Notes: generated by a model from the sequence alone, not told the origin. Positions 35,234-44,660 are shown, counted from the first letter of the stretch. The stretch: DNA of 64,000 bases from Flavisolibacter ginsengisoli DSM 18119 (GCF_900129295.1 NZ_FQUU01000021.1:17716-81715); one strand, 5' to 3'. Made by a program: numbers and translations.

Positions 35234-36571
35234 GTGTTTAAAAAAATACTAATTGCCAATCGGGGAGAAATTGCTCTTCGTGTGATCCGTACGTGTAGAG
35301 AGATGGGCATCAAAACAGTTGCCGTTTATTCCACTGCTGACAGGGACAGTTTACATGTAAAATTTGCAGACGAAGCTGTTTGTATTGGGAAACCCCAAAG
35401 CAGTGATTCTTATTTAAATATACCCCATATTATGGCAGCGGTAGAGATCACCAATGCCGATGCTGTTCACCCGGGTTATGGCTTCCTGGCTGAAAATGCC
35501 AAGTTTTCCCAGATATGTTCTGATCATGGAATTAAGTTTATTGGGCCAACGGCAGATATGATAAATAAAATGGGAGATAAGATCAGTGCCAAGGAAACAA
35601 TGATAAAGGCCGGAGTGCCTGTTATTCCCGGTAGTGATGGGTTATTATCCAGTTTGGAAGAAGCAATGAGTCTCGCGAAAGAGATGGGGTATCCTGTTAT
35701 ATTAAAAGCTACTGCAGGTGGTGGTGGTAAGGGTATGCGTATTGTTTGGGAAGGTAGTGAAATGGAAAGGGCCTACAATACAGCTAAAGCTGAAGCCGGC
35801 GCTGCTTTCAAAAATGACGGCATATATATGGAGAAGTTCGTGGAAGAACCACGACATATAGAGATACAGGTGGCAGGTGACAGGTATGGTACTATCTGTC
35901 ATTTAAGTGAAAGAGACTGCTCCATTCAACGTCGTCACCAAAAATTGGTAGAAGAATCTCCTTCTCCTTTTATGACACCTGAACTCCGTTTTCAAATGGG
36001 AGAAGCAGCCAAGAAAGCGGCAAGTGCCATTAATTACGAAAGTGTTGGTACCATAGAGTTCCTGGTTGATAAGCACCGTAATTTCTATTTCATGGAAATG
36101 AACACCCGTATCCAGGTAGAGCATTGCGTTACTGAAGAGGTAATAAACTATGATCTTATAAAAGAGCAGATAAAAATAGCAATGGGTGAAAGAATTTCCG
36201 GTAGGGATTACGAACCTCAATTGCATGCTATAGAATGTCGGATTAATGCAGAAGATCCATATAATGACTTTAGGCCTTCGCCCGGAAAAATTACCGTATT
36301 ACATCAACCCGGGGGTCACGGAGTACGTGTAGATAGCCATGTTTATGCTGGTTATGTTATTCCGCCATATTACGATTCAATGATAGGAAAATTGATAACG
36401 GTTGCCAGGACAAGGGAAGAGGCAATTGATACTATGTACCGTGCCTTAAGTGAATATGTGATTGAAGGCATCAAAACCACTATTCCTTTTCATTTGCAAT
36501 TGATGCAGGATGAAAGATTCCGATCAGGGGATTTTAATACTAAATTCCTTGAAGGATTTAAACTACAATAA
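35234..36571 (+). CDS. accC: acetyl-CoA carboxylase biotin carboxylase subunit
   Basis: ATP-grasp enzyme of 445 residues that carboxylates biotin on the carrier protein. It starts with GTG ([19 protein letters not shown]). ATP-grasp motifs are [13 protein letters not shown] and [18 protein letters not shown], and [20 protein letters not shown] holds bicarbonate and base-binding residues. It ends at the normal length without a fused carrier domain. A terminator follows within 10 bases of the stop. Confidence 0.96.
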   Translation: MFKKILIANRGEIALRVIRTCREMGIKTVAVYSTADRDSLHVKFADEAVCIGKPQSSDSYLNIPHIMAAVEITNADAVHPGYGFLAENAKFSQICSDHGIKFIGPTADMINKMGDKISAKETMIKAGVPVIPGSDGLLSSLEEAMSLAKEMGYPVILKATAGGGGKGMRIVWEGSEMERAYNTAKAEAGAAFKNDGIYMEKFVEEPRHIEIQVAGDRYGTICHLSERDCSIQRRHQKLVEESPSPFMTPELRFQMGEAAKKAASAINYESVGTIEFLVDKHRNFYFMEMNTRIQVEHCVTEEVINYDLIKEQIKIAMGERISGRDYEPQLHAIECRINAEDPYNDFRPSPGKITVLHQPGGHGVRVDSHVYAGYVIPPYYDSMIGKLITVARTREEAIDTMYRALSEYVIEGIKTTIPFHLQLMQDERFRSGDFNTKFLEGFKLQ

Positions 36572-36580
36572 CATAAATAA

Positions 36581-36606
36581 AAAACCGGCTTATGCCGGTT
36601 TTTTAT
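36581..36606 (+). terminator. intrinsic terminator after accC
   Basis: A 9-bp stem (AAAACCGGC and GCCGGTTTT) with a TTAT loop and a short T-tract. Confidence 0.85.
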
Positions 36607-36624
36607 TACAATATATTTTAAGCA

Positions 36625-37152
36625 TTAATCTTTATACTTTCCTTTCCCACCATTCTTATGCGGATTTCCTCTGCCTTTTTCCCATCCTAAATGTTTTCCG
36701 TTATCATGACGGCCTTCATACCGGTCATCATTATCATCGTTATCATATTTCTTACCTTTTTTCCGGGAATAATTGCCATTCTGACCATTGATTTCGCGGA
36801 TGCGCCTTGCACGATCATTCTCCAGTTGACGAATAGCCCTGTCTTTTTCTGCCTGTGTCAGGTAAGGATTATTCCTGATAGACTGGATCTTGGAATCATA
36901 TTCGCGGTTTACCTGGTCTATCTGGGCCTGGCGTGAACCGGAAGGGTAGTTGCCGGGATAAGTATTTGGATAATTCCCACCATTATTACCACCGCCCAGG
37001 ATCACATCTCTTGGATTAGAAGTGTTGGGCGTATTCTTGGAGGTATTTTTTGGTTGTCCTAAAATAACACGGCGGGCTTCATCCCTGGAAGTCTGTGCAT
37101 TGACAGAGATTATGGCACCAACAGCAATTAAAAGGGTAAGCAATTTTTTCAT
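36625..37152 (-). CDS. secreted charged, Asn/Gly-rich protein of unknown function
   Basis: A 175-residue exported protein with signal MKKLLTLLIAVGAIISVNAQ. Two short copies of a motif (RRVILGQPKNTS and RDVILGGGNNG) flank an asparagine/threonine stretch. A tyrosine/proline/glycine segment is followed by a helical repeat-like part (DQVNREYDSKIQSIRNNPYL, then RAIRQLENDRARRIREING) and a strongly charged tail rich in Asp, Lys, His and Gly. No catalytic domain is recognisable. The helical part resembles small Bacteroidota proteins that are common but uncharacterised. Confidence 0.65.
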   Translation of the reverse strand: MKKLLTLLIAVGAIISVNAQTSRDEARRVILGQPKNTSKNTPNTSNPRDVILGGGNNGGNYPNTYPGNYPSGSRQAQIDQVNREYDSKIQSIRNNPYLTQAEKDRAIRQLENDRARRIREINGQNGNYSRKKGKKYDNDDNDDRYEGRHDNGKHLGWEKGRGNPHKNGGKGKYKD

Positions 37153-37347
37153 AGTTCGTTATTTATGATACAATATGACTTGAAAAAAAGTGCCAGGTCA
37201 AACCTGGTTCGACAAGAATTTGTTAAAGAAGGGAGAATTTATCCGTAGGAAGAGACTAATAAAATATAACTCCTTTAATATCAGACTATTAAATGTGCGA
37301 TGAACATTTTGTTTCAGTTCATAATGTTGACTTTATTACCAGTCAAT

Positions 37348-37560
37348 CTAAAAGCGAAGTAAGGAATTCGCAAAAATAAAATCAGTAAGCTCAGCTGGGG
37401 CATTAACCTCAGTTATATTGACTTGTTGGGCTTTCTTATGAATTACCCCATATTTTGTAAATTGGTTTTTATCACAGGCCTTTGAACTTATACCGCTAAA
37501 TACCATGAAAAGGCAAACTCCTATTAATAATAATAGTGACCTTGTAACAACTTGTTTCAT
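37348..37560 (-). CDS. small exported or membrane-anchored protein coupled to a MarR regulator
   Basis: A 70-residue protein beginning MKQVVTRSLLLLIGVCLFMV and carrying one hydrophobic segment that could be a signal peptide or anchor; the mature part has one cysteine (SSKACDKNQF). Its ATG overlaps the last bases of the MarR gene by 4 bases (ATGA), which implies translational coupling and supports it as a real gene. No family is recognised. Confidence 0.55.
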   Translation of the reverse strand: MKQVVTRSLLLLIGVCLFMVFSGISSKACDKNQFTKYGVIHKKAQQVNITEVNAPAELTDFIFANSLLRF

Positions 37561-37994
37561 AAAACTTGTTTACAGTTATCAATGATATGATTCAAAGTTT
37601 CCTTCATTAGGATAAGATCCTTATCTGAAATGCCCTGGAGTGCTATCTCCCTGTTTTTTTCCACTACATGAATTATTTTAGTCATCAATTTCGTTCCCAC
37701 AGGGGTGATTTCTAAAGTAAACCTGCGCCTGTCTGAACTATGGACATCTCTCTTTAATAATTCTTTTTTGATCAGCAGGTCAATGATCCTCGTGACACTG
37801 GCGGTATCTTTAAACACTTTCCCTGCTATTTCCAGTTGCGTTATGCCTGGTTTTTCATAGATCGCATTTAAAACCAGCCACTGATCAATTGTTATATCAA
37901 ATCCCTGTTCAAAGAACCGTTTTTGAGCAAATTGCCTGTAGGTCTTTATAGTTTTATCCAAAGAGTAAAAGATAACCCGGTCCAGTCTTTCCAT
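37557..37994 (-). CDS. MarR-family transcriptional regulator
   Basis: A winged-helix regulator of 145 residues. QLEIAGKVFKDTASVTRIIDLLIKK is the recognition-helix region, and KRDVHSSDRRRFTLEITPVG is the wing with the usual arginines. MarR proteins repress target genes until a ligand or oxidant releases them from DNA. It is divergent from a sterol desaturase-like gene, and the 104-bp region between them contains two perfect palindromes that may be its operator. A small protein gene is translationally coupled downstream. Confidence 0.88.
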   Translation of the reverse strand: MERLDRVIFYSLDKTIKTYRQFAQKRFFEQGFDITIDQWLVLNAIYEKPGITQLEIAGKVFKDTASVTRIIDLLIKKELLKRDVHSSDRRRFTLEITPVGTKLMTKIIHVVEKNREIALQGISDKDLILMKETLNHIIDNCKQVL

Positions 37995-38019
37995 AATTCA
38001 ACGTAAAGATAATAAGATT

Positions 38020-38053
38020 TATCAATTATTGATATGTCAACTAAATTAATTTA
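38020..38053. promoter_or_regulatory. two palindromes, candidate MarR operator
   Basis: TATCAATTATTGATA (38020-38034) is a perfect palindrome around a single central base, and TAAATTAATTTA (38042-38053) is a perfect 12-bp palindrome. MarR dimers bind such sites in divergent promoters. The region is AT-rich, so chance occurrence of the second is possible. Confidence 0.45.
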
Positions 38054-38098
38054 ACAAATCAGGTATTATAATTGTTAACTTTTACTATCAGCTCCAAA

Positions 38099-38929
38099 AT
38101 GAGATTACCAGATTTTACTTCACCTATAGGTTTTCTAAGCACCACACTTATATTATTTCTCATTATTATAGGTAGATATTTCCTGGTAGCTGGAATGTTT
38201 TATACTATTTTTTACCGTTGGTATCCTTATAAGTGGAATGCAAGAAAGATCAATCATAAAAAATACAAAAACGGGCAATTCAGGAAAGAAGTAACATGGA
38301 GTTGCATTACTGCATTAATATTTTCTTTATCTGGATCTGTAACCCTTATACTATGGCAGAAAGGATTTACTAAGGTCTATCTAAATTGGAATGATTACCC
38401 GGTATGGTGGATCCCTTTAAGTTTAGTTCTTTCTCTTATAGTTCATGAAACTTATTATTATTGGGTGCATAGATGGATGCACCTTCCAAAGGTCTTTAAG
38501 GTCGTTCATAAGGTCCATCATGAAAGTAATATTACTTCTCCCTGGACAGCCTTTTCATTTCATCCTTTGGAGGGTTTACTCCAGGCAATATTTCTACCGG
38601 CCCTGGTAATGTTTGTACCATTACACCTGTATGTATTGATCTTTCAATTAACCATTATGACACTCAGCAGTGTTATCAATCATCTTGATATAGAGATATA
38701 CCCCGCCAATTTTTATAAACATCCAATTGGAAAATGGTTAATTGGAGCTTCTCACCATTCCTTGCATCATCGGCAGTTCAAGTATAACTATGGGCTTTAT
38801 TTTACTTTTTGGGATAAATGGAAGAGAACTGAAAGTCCATCTTATGTACCTCTCTTTGAAGAAAAAACAAAGGTTAACCAGCATGCGGCAATTACTAAGA
38901 CTAATGTTGATATTGAAAGTGCCCACTAA
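38099..38929 (+). CDS. sterol desaturase / fatty acid hydroxylase superfamily membrane protein
   Basis: A 276-residue di-iron membrane enzyme. The start is ATG 38099; the longer frame begins with TTG 27 bases upstream. Four or more hydrophobic helices surround the histidine clusters HETYYYWVHRWMH, HKVHHES and HHSLHHRQFKYNYG, which coordinate two irons. Members hydroxylate or desaturate lipids with oxygen. The substrate is unknown; hydroxy-fatty-acid or sulfonolipid chains are possible. The gene is divergent from a MarR regulator. Confidence 0.85.
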   Translation: MRLPDFTSPIGFLSTTLILFLIIIGRYFLVAGMFYTIFYRWYPYKWNARKINHKKYKNGQFRKEVTWSCITALIFSLSGSVTLILWQKGFTKVYLNWNDYPVWWIPLSLVLSLIVHETYYYWVHRWMHLPKVFKVVHKVHHESNITSPWTAFSFHPLEGLLQAIFLPALVMFVPLHLYVLIFQLTIMTLSSVINHLDIEIYPANFYKHPIGKWLIGASHHSLHHRQFKYNYGLYFTFWDKWKRTESPSYVPLFEEKTKVNQHAAITKTNVDIESAH

Positions 38930-38936
38930 TTAAAAA

Positions 38937-39545
38937 TCATTCTTTTTTTACCAGTCCATTGACCAGGCTTTTCCATTGAATTTTGGAAAACCCTGTAATA
39001 GCTCCTGTTGCAATTGCTGTATTTCTTATTTTATCTATTGTAGTTTCTGTATTTGTATTAGGCTTCTCATTTCTGCCATAAACGCCTGCAATCACCTGTT
39101 TTCCTTCTTGCCGTACCATAAAGGTTGATGTTGTATCATCACTAAAAAAATGCGCTACATCTTCCTTTTCATTCAGTGGACTTGTGGCAGGCCGTACACG
39201 CATAGCAGTCCATTGCGTTTTTTCATCCTGGTCTTTTTCAATAGCCTCAATTTGTACCCAATCAAAACCTTGCCCTGACACAGAACCAGGTCCGGGAATA
39301 TCAATTTTTAAATGATCACCTTTCTGTGGATCCCTTTTCACTTCCTTTCCTGATTTATCAGTAAGTTGAAATGATGCCGTTGCCTTGCCGGCATACTGTT
39401 GCCAGTTATTGATATCCATAAGTCTTTTACATACCGTTACATAAAATGCTTTAGCTTCCTTTTCAGTATCTAATTCTTCTGCACTTTCCGTGTTTGTCTG
39501 AGTACCCGAATCCTGGGAAGGTATAATGTTCTCTTGCTGGCTCAT
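38937..39545 (-). CDS. uncharacterised cytosolic protein downstream of a PNPOx-like gene
   Basis: A 202-residue protein without a signal peptide. The N-terminal 30 residues are acidic and low-complexity. KEAKAFYVTVCKRLMDINNW begins a folded part with SFQLTDKSGKEVKRDPQKGD, a repeated GPGSVSGQGFDWVQIE strand region and a C-terminal TIDKIRNTAIATGAITGFSK helix. No family recognised. The ATG is 1 base after the upstream gene's stop, so the two are almost certainly co-transcribed in a stress-like cluster. Confidence 0.6.
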   Translation of the reverse strand: MSQQENIIPSQDSGTQTNTESAEELDTEKEAKAFYVTVCKRLMDINNWQQYAGKATASFQLTDKSGKEVKRDPQKGDHLKIDIPGPGSVSGQGFDWVQIEAIEKDQDEKTQWTAMRVRPATSPLNEKEDVAHFFSDDTTSTFMVRQEGKQVIAGVYGRNEKPNTNTETTIDKIRNTAIATGAITGFSKIQWKSLVNGLVKKE

Positions 39546-39546
39546 G

Positions 39547-40044
39547 TTATACTTTTAATTTTCCTTCTGCACCATCAGCTAACTTTTTTCCAGCCACAAC
39601 AGAAGCAGCCATTTTCAAAAATGCTATCATCTTACCTGTTTCTGAGTCCCAATAATAAATATTGGTAGGAACCACTTTTAATAATGCCAGGTTTGGATCA
39701 TCAGCTCCCTTTGGAAACCAGGCTTTCACTATAGTCTTCCATTTATCTTTAATCAGCTTTTTATCAGTAATTACATTTGCCTTGCCACATACATCTACAT
39801 AACTTTCTTTTCCAGGATGTGCGTATACCAGGTGTACGTTTTTTTCCTGGCTCACCTCTTCTACTTTAATGGACCTGATATCTGTGTAGAACCACAACGT
39901 CCCATTATCCTCAACCTCTATTGTTGCCATTGGCCTTGTATGATCATCGTTTTGGTTATTGGTTATAAACATGCACACATTTATATCATTGATTAGCTTT
40001 TTGAACTTTTTAGCGGCTTCTTCATTCTGAAGGTTCTTTTCCAT
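39547..40044 (-). CDS. pyridoxamine 5'-phosphate oxidase-like (general stress) protein
   Basis: A 165-residue split-barrel flavin-binding-fold protein. VCMFITNNQNDDHTRPMATI begins the barrel, GTLWFYTDIRSIKVEEV and VHLVYAHPGKESYVDVCGKA continue it, and LALLKVVPTNIYYWDSETGK closes it. The closest known relatives are the general-stress-protein-26 type, which bind flavin or F420; the exact reaction is not readable. It sits between an App1-like gene (55-base gap) and an unknown gene. Confidence 0.8.
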   Translation of the reverse strand: MEKNLQNEEAAKKFKKLINDINVCMFITNNQNDDHTRPMATIEVEDNGTLWFYTDIRSIKVEEVSQEKNVHLVYAHPGKESYVDVCGKANVITDKKLIKDKWKTIVKAWFPKGADDPNLALLKVVPTNIYYWDSETGKMIAFLKMAASVVAGKKLADGAEGKLKV

Positions 40045-40098
40045 AACTAATAAATTTGATTTTGATGCTTAAAATAATATGCCATAAGTATTCATGGC

Positions 40099-41166
40099 TC
40101 AGTTGTCATGAAATTCTGCTGTAGCTTGTTTCTCAGATATCAGGCCGATCTTCCTGGAGTGCATGATAGCTTCTGAACTATGTTTAAAAAAACAACAGGA
40201 CACCCCGGCCGCTTCAATTTTATAAAGCACATCTTTTACATTTTGTTGATTTTTTGCAGTAATGTCACGTATATAAACCGCATGTATCTGCCTGGGAAAA
40301 TGATTGACTACAGCCTCATAGATATAAGGATCATGTTGCGAGCTGTCCCCAAGTAACACAAAACGTTGCCTGGGGAATGTTTCCAATATCCTGGCTATCC
40401 TGGTAAACTTGGTTTTATGATTATTCTGTCCTGTCTTTAATAACTGGCTGAATAATTTTAATTGATTTAATAGGAATACGCCTTTAGGCATCTGGTTTAC
40501 AATAGTGAACTCAAGTATATAATCATAGAGGTTCCATTCGCTGCTGGATACAAAAAAGAAAGGATTTGGTGCATCCGGAACTGTATTACTGCAGGCTAAA
40601 AGCTGGTAGTGTTTTACTGCATCTTCAAAAGGTTGCCGGCTTCGGGCATTTTCTGTAAATAATACAAAAAGTCTTTTGCGCAAATTGCTGGAATGTGAAA
40701 TAAGAAAAGTATCATCAATATCTGAAATAAAGCCATATTGGGTTTCATGAGGCACAAAAACAGTTCCCACAGCTTCTGCAATTGCCTCCTGGTGCTTCCA
40801 GGCTTTAATAACTACCCGGTTCCATCCACAGTGCAGTGGTGGCTTATCCTTCCAGTTGAAGCTGAAAAAGCCATCTGTTCCTGATTTACAATACAAGGTT
40901 TCGTTCCCCCACTCCAGTGTAACCTCAATACCAGCCATTGGTTTCACCACAAATAACCGAAGCAATGCAAGAGTATTATGAATGACGCTTTTCCTGTATT
41001 TTTTTCTGGGCAGGGGAGATAATTTAAAAACATGACCGTGAATCATCAATTGTTCACCCTGCCCATACCCATGGTAAACCTTAATAGTAGGTTGGTTGGT
41101 AAAGCCCATCCAATTCAATAAACGGGATATCCAACCTGAGGCGACTGGCTGGTCAGTTGTTTGCAT
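40099..41166 (-). CDS. App1-type phosphatidate phosphatase catalytic-domain protein (DUF2183)
   Basis: A 355-residue protein with the HAD-like motif YGFISDIDDTFLIS (DxDxT-type nucleophile), the second motif FFFVSSSEWNLYDYILEF and RFVLLGDSSQHDPYIYEAV, as in the App1/DUF2183 lipid phosphatases. The N-terminal 130 residues contain a transthyretin-like sandwich (GIEVTLEWGNETLYCKSGTDG). The start is ATG 41166; the longer frame begins with TTG 12 codons upstream. Phosphatidic acid or a similar lipid phosphate is the likely substrate. It is divergent from a lipid kinase, which would perform the opposing step. Confidence 0.82.
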   Translation of the reverse strand: MQTTDQPVASGWISRLLNWMGFTNQPTIKVYHGYGQGEQLMIHGHVFKLSPLPRKKYRKSVIHNTLALLRLFVVKPMAGIEVTLEWGNETLYCKSGTDGFFSFNWKDKPPLHCGWNRVVIKAWKHQEAIAEAVGTVFVPHETQYGFISDIDDTFLISHSSNLRKRLFVLFTENARSRQPFEDAVKHYQLLACSNTVPDAPNPFFFVSSSEWNLYDYILEFTIVNQMPKGVFLLNQLKLFSQLLKTGQNNHKTKFTRIARILETFPRQRFVLLGDSSQHDPYIYEAVVNHFPRQIHAVYIRDITAKNQQNVKDVLYKIEAAGVSCCFFKHSSEAIMHSRKIGLISEKQATAEFHDN

Positions 41167-41190
41167 AGTAAGTTTATCTATACAATAAGT

Positions 41191-42102
41191 ATGCACAATC
41201 AACAGACATTGAAATTGTTATTTGTAATAAACCCTGTTTCTGGCGGAAAAGAAAAGAATGACTGGGAAACTTCCATACGTGATTACTTTAAAGACATCCC
41301 TCATATAGCTGAATTTTATCTTTTAACGGGTGGGAATGATAAAAGCTCCTTACAGCATTATATTCAAACCATAACCCCCGACAGGGTTGTAGCCGTAGGC
41401 GGTGATGGTACTGTAAAAATGGTTACTGAATTACTCAAAGAAACTTCTATTCCATTAGGTATTATACCGGCAGGTTCGGCTAATGGTATGGCAAAAGAAC
41501 TCGCTATCCCCCTTGTTATTGAAGAAGCTATAAAAATAATAATGGAAGGTAAATGTGAAAAAGTGGATTGCATCAAGATCAATGAGGAGGAGATATGCAT
41601 TCATGTAAGCGATATCGGGTTAAATGCAATGCTTGTAAAATATTTTGAAAAGTCTAAAAAAAGAGGAATGTGGGGTTATGGAAAAGCCATCTTTAAAGTG
41701 CTATGGGAAAAACAAAAGATGGCGGTAACCATAACAACGGATGAAGGAACTGTAAAAAGACAGGCTTATATGGTGGCACTGGCTAATGCACGTAAATATG
41801 GTACGGGTGCTAATATCAATCCTGATGGAAACGTTTCTGATGGAAAGTTCGAAATAATCATTGTCCGCAAATTGAATGTATTGGAGATTTTCAAGGCAAT
41901 ATTTACAGATCGCTCCTTTCGTCCTGAAAAAATTGAGGTATTCTCCACCACAAACCTTGAAATGGAAATTCACCGTAAAGCTTATTTCCAGGTTGATGGG
42001 GAGTATAAAGGCAAGGTAAAATCCATTAAAGCAAGGATACTTCCAGGTGTTATTAATGTTATGTTACCAGTTTTGGAAGAAGAAAAGGTAGCTGTGGCAT
42101 AA
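41191..42102 (+). CDS. diacylglycerol/lipid kinase family protein (DgkB/YegS-like)
   Basis: A 303-residue soluble lipid kinase of the diacylglycerol/sphingosine kinase superfamily. LFVINPVSGG is the N-terminal nucleotide strand, VVAVGGDGTVKMVTELL is the catalytic GGDGT motif, and LGIIPAGSANGMAKELAIP follows. DGNVSDGKFEIIIV and FQVDGEYKGKVKS complete the C-terminal domain. ATG 41191 is used; the longer frame starts with TTG. It faces the App1-like gene with only 24 bases between starts, so the two starts share one divergent regulatory region. Confidence 0.88.
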   Translation: MHNQQTLKLLFVINPVSGGKEKNDWETSIRDYFKDIPHIAEFYLLTGGNDKSSLQHYIQTITPDRVVAVGGDGTVKMVTELLKETSIPLGIIPAGSANGMAKELAIPLVIEEAIKIIMEGKCEKVDCIKINEEEICIHVSDIGLNAMLVKYFEKSKKRGMWGYGKAIFKVLWEKQKMAVTITTDEGTVKRQAYMVALANARKYGTGANINPDGNVSDGKFEIIIVRKLNVLEIFKAIFTDRSFRPEKIEVFSTTNLEMEIHRKAYFQVDGEYKGKVKSIKARILPGVINVMLPVLEEEKVAVA

Positions 42103-42133
42103 AAATTTCTTTTAGTAAGAAAATTGAATAACT

Positions 42134-42325
42134 ATGGATGAATTAGAATTAAGAGGCAAATGGCATGAGCTGAAAGGAAAAGCAAAGCAAGCTCATGGCG
42201 ACCTTACTGATGATGATGTTAGATGGGAAGAAGGAAAGGACGAAGAATTTTTTGGCCGCATGCAGAATAAGCTTGGCAAGACTAAAGATGAAGTGATCAG
42301 CTGGATAAGGTCTTTAGGTCGTTAA
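42134..42325 (+). CDS. CsbD-family stress protein
   Basis: A 63-residue charged helical protein. [20 protein letters not shown] and [16 protein letters not shown] are the two conserved CsbD helices. CsbD proteins are induced by general stress, but their molecular role is unknown. It follows the lipid kinase by 31 bases, is probably in the same transcript, and is closed by a strong terminator. Confidence 0.9.
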   Translation: MDELELRGKWHELKGKAKQAHGDLTDDDVRWEEGKDEEFFGRMQNKLGKTKDEVISWIRSLGR

Positions 42326-42332
42326 AAGCATT

Positions 42333-42362
42333 AAGGTTTTCCCATCTGGGAAAACCTTTTTT
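42333..42362 (+). terminator. intrinsic terminator after the CsbD gene
   Basis: A 12-bp stem (AAGGTTTTCCCA and TGGGAAAACCTT) followed by a T-tract. Confidence 0.88.
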
Positions 42363-42474
42363 CTTATTACTTTAAATTGGCAGGTATACATACCAGGCCT
42401 GGCAGACTATTATTGTTCCGCCTTTTAGTAAATCATTCTAAATACATTAATGCTCATGCCTTTACCTTTACAGC

Positions 42475-44349
42475 ATGCATTATGTGTCCGCGGAGAATCT
42501 TGGCAAATCATATGGAATCAAGCCCCTTTTTGAAAATATTTCCTTCCATATATCAGAAGGCGATAAAATAGCCCTGGTAGCCAGGAACGGTTCTGGAAAA
42601 TCTACATTATTAAAAATCATTTCAGGAATAGAAGTGCCGGATAATGGCAAAATCTGGGTCAACAAAAATGTTGATGTTGCATTCTTTGAGCAAGAGCCTA
42701 AATTAGTTGACAAAGCCACAGTGCTTGACAACATATTCCATGTTAGCCACCCGGTAATGACAGTAATCAAGGAATATGAGGTAGCCATTGAAACACATAA
42801 TGACGACCTGATCAGCAGTTCACTTATCAAAATGGATGAACTGAATGCATGGGATTTTGAAGCCAAAGTAAAACAGATCCTCGGCAAGTTGAATATTCAT
42901 AATCTTCAACAACAGGTTTCTACTTTAAGCGGTGGTCAAAGAAAAAGAATTGCACTGGCCAAAGTACTTATAGATATTGGTTTCGAACATAAACATGTGC
43001 TGCTGATCATGGATGAGCCAACTAACCATTTGGATGTAAGTATGGTTGAATGGCTTGAACATTACCTGAATAAAGAAAATGTCACGCTTCTGCTGGTAAC
43101 ACACGACCGCTATTTTCTCGATGCTATTTGCAATGAAGTTTGGGAGCTGTCAGATGGCACGCTCTATGAGCACGTTGGGAATTATGAAAACTACCTGGAA
43201 AAGAAGGCTATGCGGGAAGAAAGCGAAGCCGCAAGTGTTGATAAGGCAAGAAATCTTTACAGGAAAGAATTGGAATGGATGAGGAAGCAGCCCAAGGCAA
43301 GGACCACCAAATCAAAAAGCCGCATCGATGCTTTCTACGAAGTAGAGAAAAAGGCTAAACAGCAGCTACAGGAACAAGAGCTTCAACTGCAAAGCAAAAT
43401 GAGCAGGCTGGGTGGCAAAACCGTGGAGATGAAAAAGGTGTACAAGAGTTATGGTGAAAAGGTGATCTTAAAAGGATTTGATTACACATTCAAGAAAGGA
43501 GAGAGGCTGGGAGTTGTTGGTAAAAATGGTGCTGGTAAGTCCACATTTATCAATATGATCCAGGGATTAGAGCCGCCAGATTCAGGTAAAATAAATGTGG
43601 GGGACACCGTTGTCTTTGGAAACTATTCCCAACAGGGATTGATAGTGAAAGAAGACATGAGGGTTATAGAATATGTTAAAGGAATAGCTGAAAATTTTCC
43701 CTTGGCCAATGGCGGATCACTAAGCGCAGCCCAGTTCCTTAACCTTTTTCTTTTTCCTCCTGAGCAGCAATATACTTATATCAGTAAATTAAGCGGTGGA
43801 GAAAGAAGACGGCTGCATCTATTAACTGTCCTGTTTAGAAATCCTAACTTTCTTATCCTGGATGAACCTACTAACGATCTTGACCTTCCAACCTTATCCG
43901 TTTTAGAGAACTATTTATTAGAATTCCAGGGATGCCTGATCATTGTTAGTCACGACAGGTATTTTATGGATCGCCTGGTTGATCACCTGTTTGTATTTGA
44001 AGGTGACGGAGAAATCAGGGATTTCCCGGGAAATTATTCACAACTAAGAGAATGGCAAAAATTGAAGGAGGAAGCCCCGGAAGTGCCCCAGGCCACTGTT
44101 GTAGTTAAGGAACCCGAGGTAGTTTTACCAAAGAAAAAGCTTAGTTATAAGGAACAAAGAGAGTTCGAACTCCTTGAAAATGAGCTTAAAACGCTTGAAA
44201 AAGAAAGGGCGACACTATATACTGAACTTTCAAACTCAAGCCTCCCTTACGATAAGTTGCAGGAAATATCTGCCAGGATCAATATAATTGGTAAAAGTAT
44301 AGATGATAAAGAATTGAGGTGGCTTGAATTAAGTGATGCACAATCGTAG
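42475..44349 (+). CDS. ABC-F family ATPase (Uup/EttA-like)
   Basis: A 624-residue soluble protein with two ABC ATPase domains and no membrane helices, the mark of ABC-F proteins that act on ribosomes. The first domain has GSGKSTLLKII and LSGGQRKRIALAKV with MDEPTNHLD; the second has GAGKSTFINMI and LSGGERRRLHLL with LDEPTNDLD. An arginine/lysine-rich linker with RKQPKARTTKSKSRIDAF lies between them, and the last 70 residues form a coiled-coil tail like that of Uup. Whether it protects from antibiotics or assists translation cannot be told. Confidence 0.9.
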   Translation: MHYVSAENLGKSYGIKPLFENISFHISEGDKIALVARNGSGKSTLLKIISGIEVPDNGKIWVNKNVDVAFFEQEPKLVDKATVLDNIFHVSHPVMTVIKEYEVAIETHNDDLISSSLIKMDELNAWDFEAKVKQILGKLNIHNLQQQVSTLSGGQRKRIALAKVLIDIGFEHKHVLLIMDEPTNHLDVSMVEWLEHYLNKENVTLLLVTHDRYFLDAICNEVWELSDGTLYEHVGNYENYLEKKAMREESEAASVDKARNLYRKELEWMRKQPKARTTKSKSRIDAFYEVEKKAKQQLQEQELQLQSKMSRLGGKTVEMKKVYKSYGEKVILKGFDYTFKKGERLGVVGKNGAGKSTFINMIQGLEPPDSGKINVGDTVVFGNYSQQGLIVKEDMRVIEYVKGIAENFPLANGGSLSAAQFLNLFLFPPEQQYTYISKLSGGERRRLHLLTVLFRNPNFLILDEPTNDLDLPTLSVLENYLLEFQGCLIIVSHDRYFMDRLVDHLFVFEGDGEIRDFPGNYSQLREWQKLKEEAPEVPQATVVVKEPEVVLPKKKLSYKEQREFELLENELKTLEKERATLYTELSNSSLPYDKLQEISARINIIGKSIDDKELRWLELSDAQS

Positions 44350-44483
44350 TTTTACGTATTTGATTTTCAAATTATTGTTTATACTTTTACTCCAGAATCC
44401 CTCCCTTTAAAAACACAGTAAAGACCAGCATCCAATATACTTGTTGAACCTCTTTTGAGTTAACACATAAAATTTTGCTGTGT

Positions 44484-44588
44484 ATGAAAAAAATTTACTC
44501 CCTATTTCATGATGAAAAAGTTCAGGACACTTTAATCGTTGCAGTGGTATTAGCGATCATTATCACGCTATCCGTTGTATTCATTTAA
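44484..44588 (+). CDS. 34-residue single-pass membrane protein
   Basis: This small open frame lies between the ABC-F gene and the glutamine synthetase terminator. It reads MKKIYSLFHDEKVQDTLIVA followed by a continuous hydrophobic helix ending VVLAIIITLSVVFI. The polar N-terminus and a helix of about 19 residues are typical of small inner-membrane proteins. A TTTTG box lies just upstream of the ATG and a terminator hairpin follows. Real expression is likely but unproven. Confidence 0.55.
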   Translation: MKKIYSLFHDEKVQDTLIVAVVLAIIITLSVVFI

Positions 44589-44660
44589 GTTATTGTAGCT
44601 GGACTTTGAAAGCTTAATGCATCGCATTAAGAGAACTTGTTAGTTGCCAGACTATAAAAA

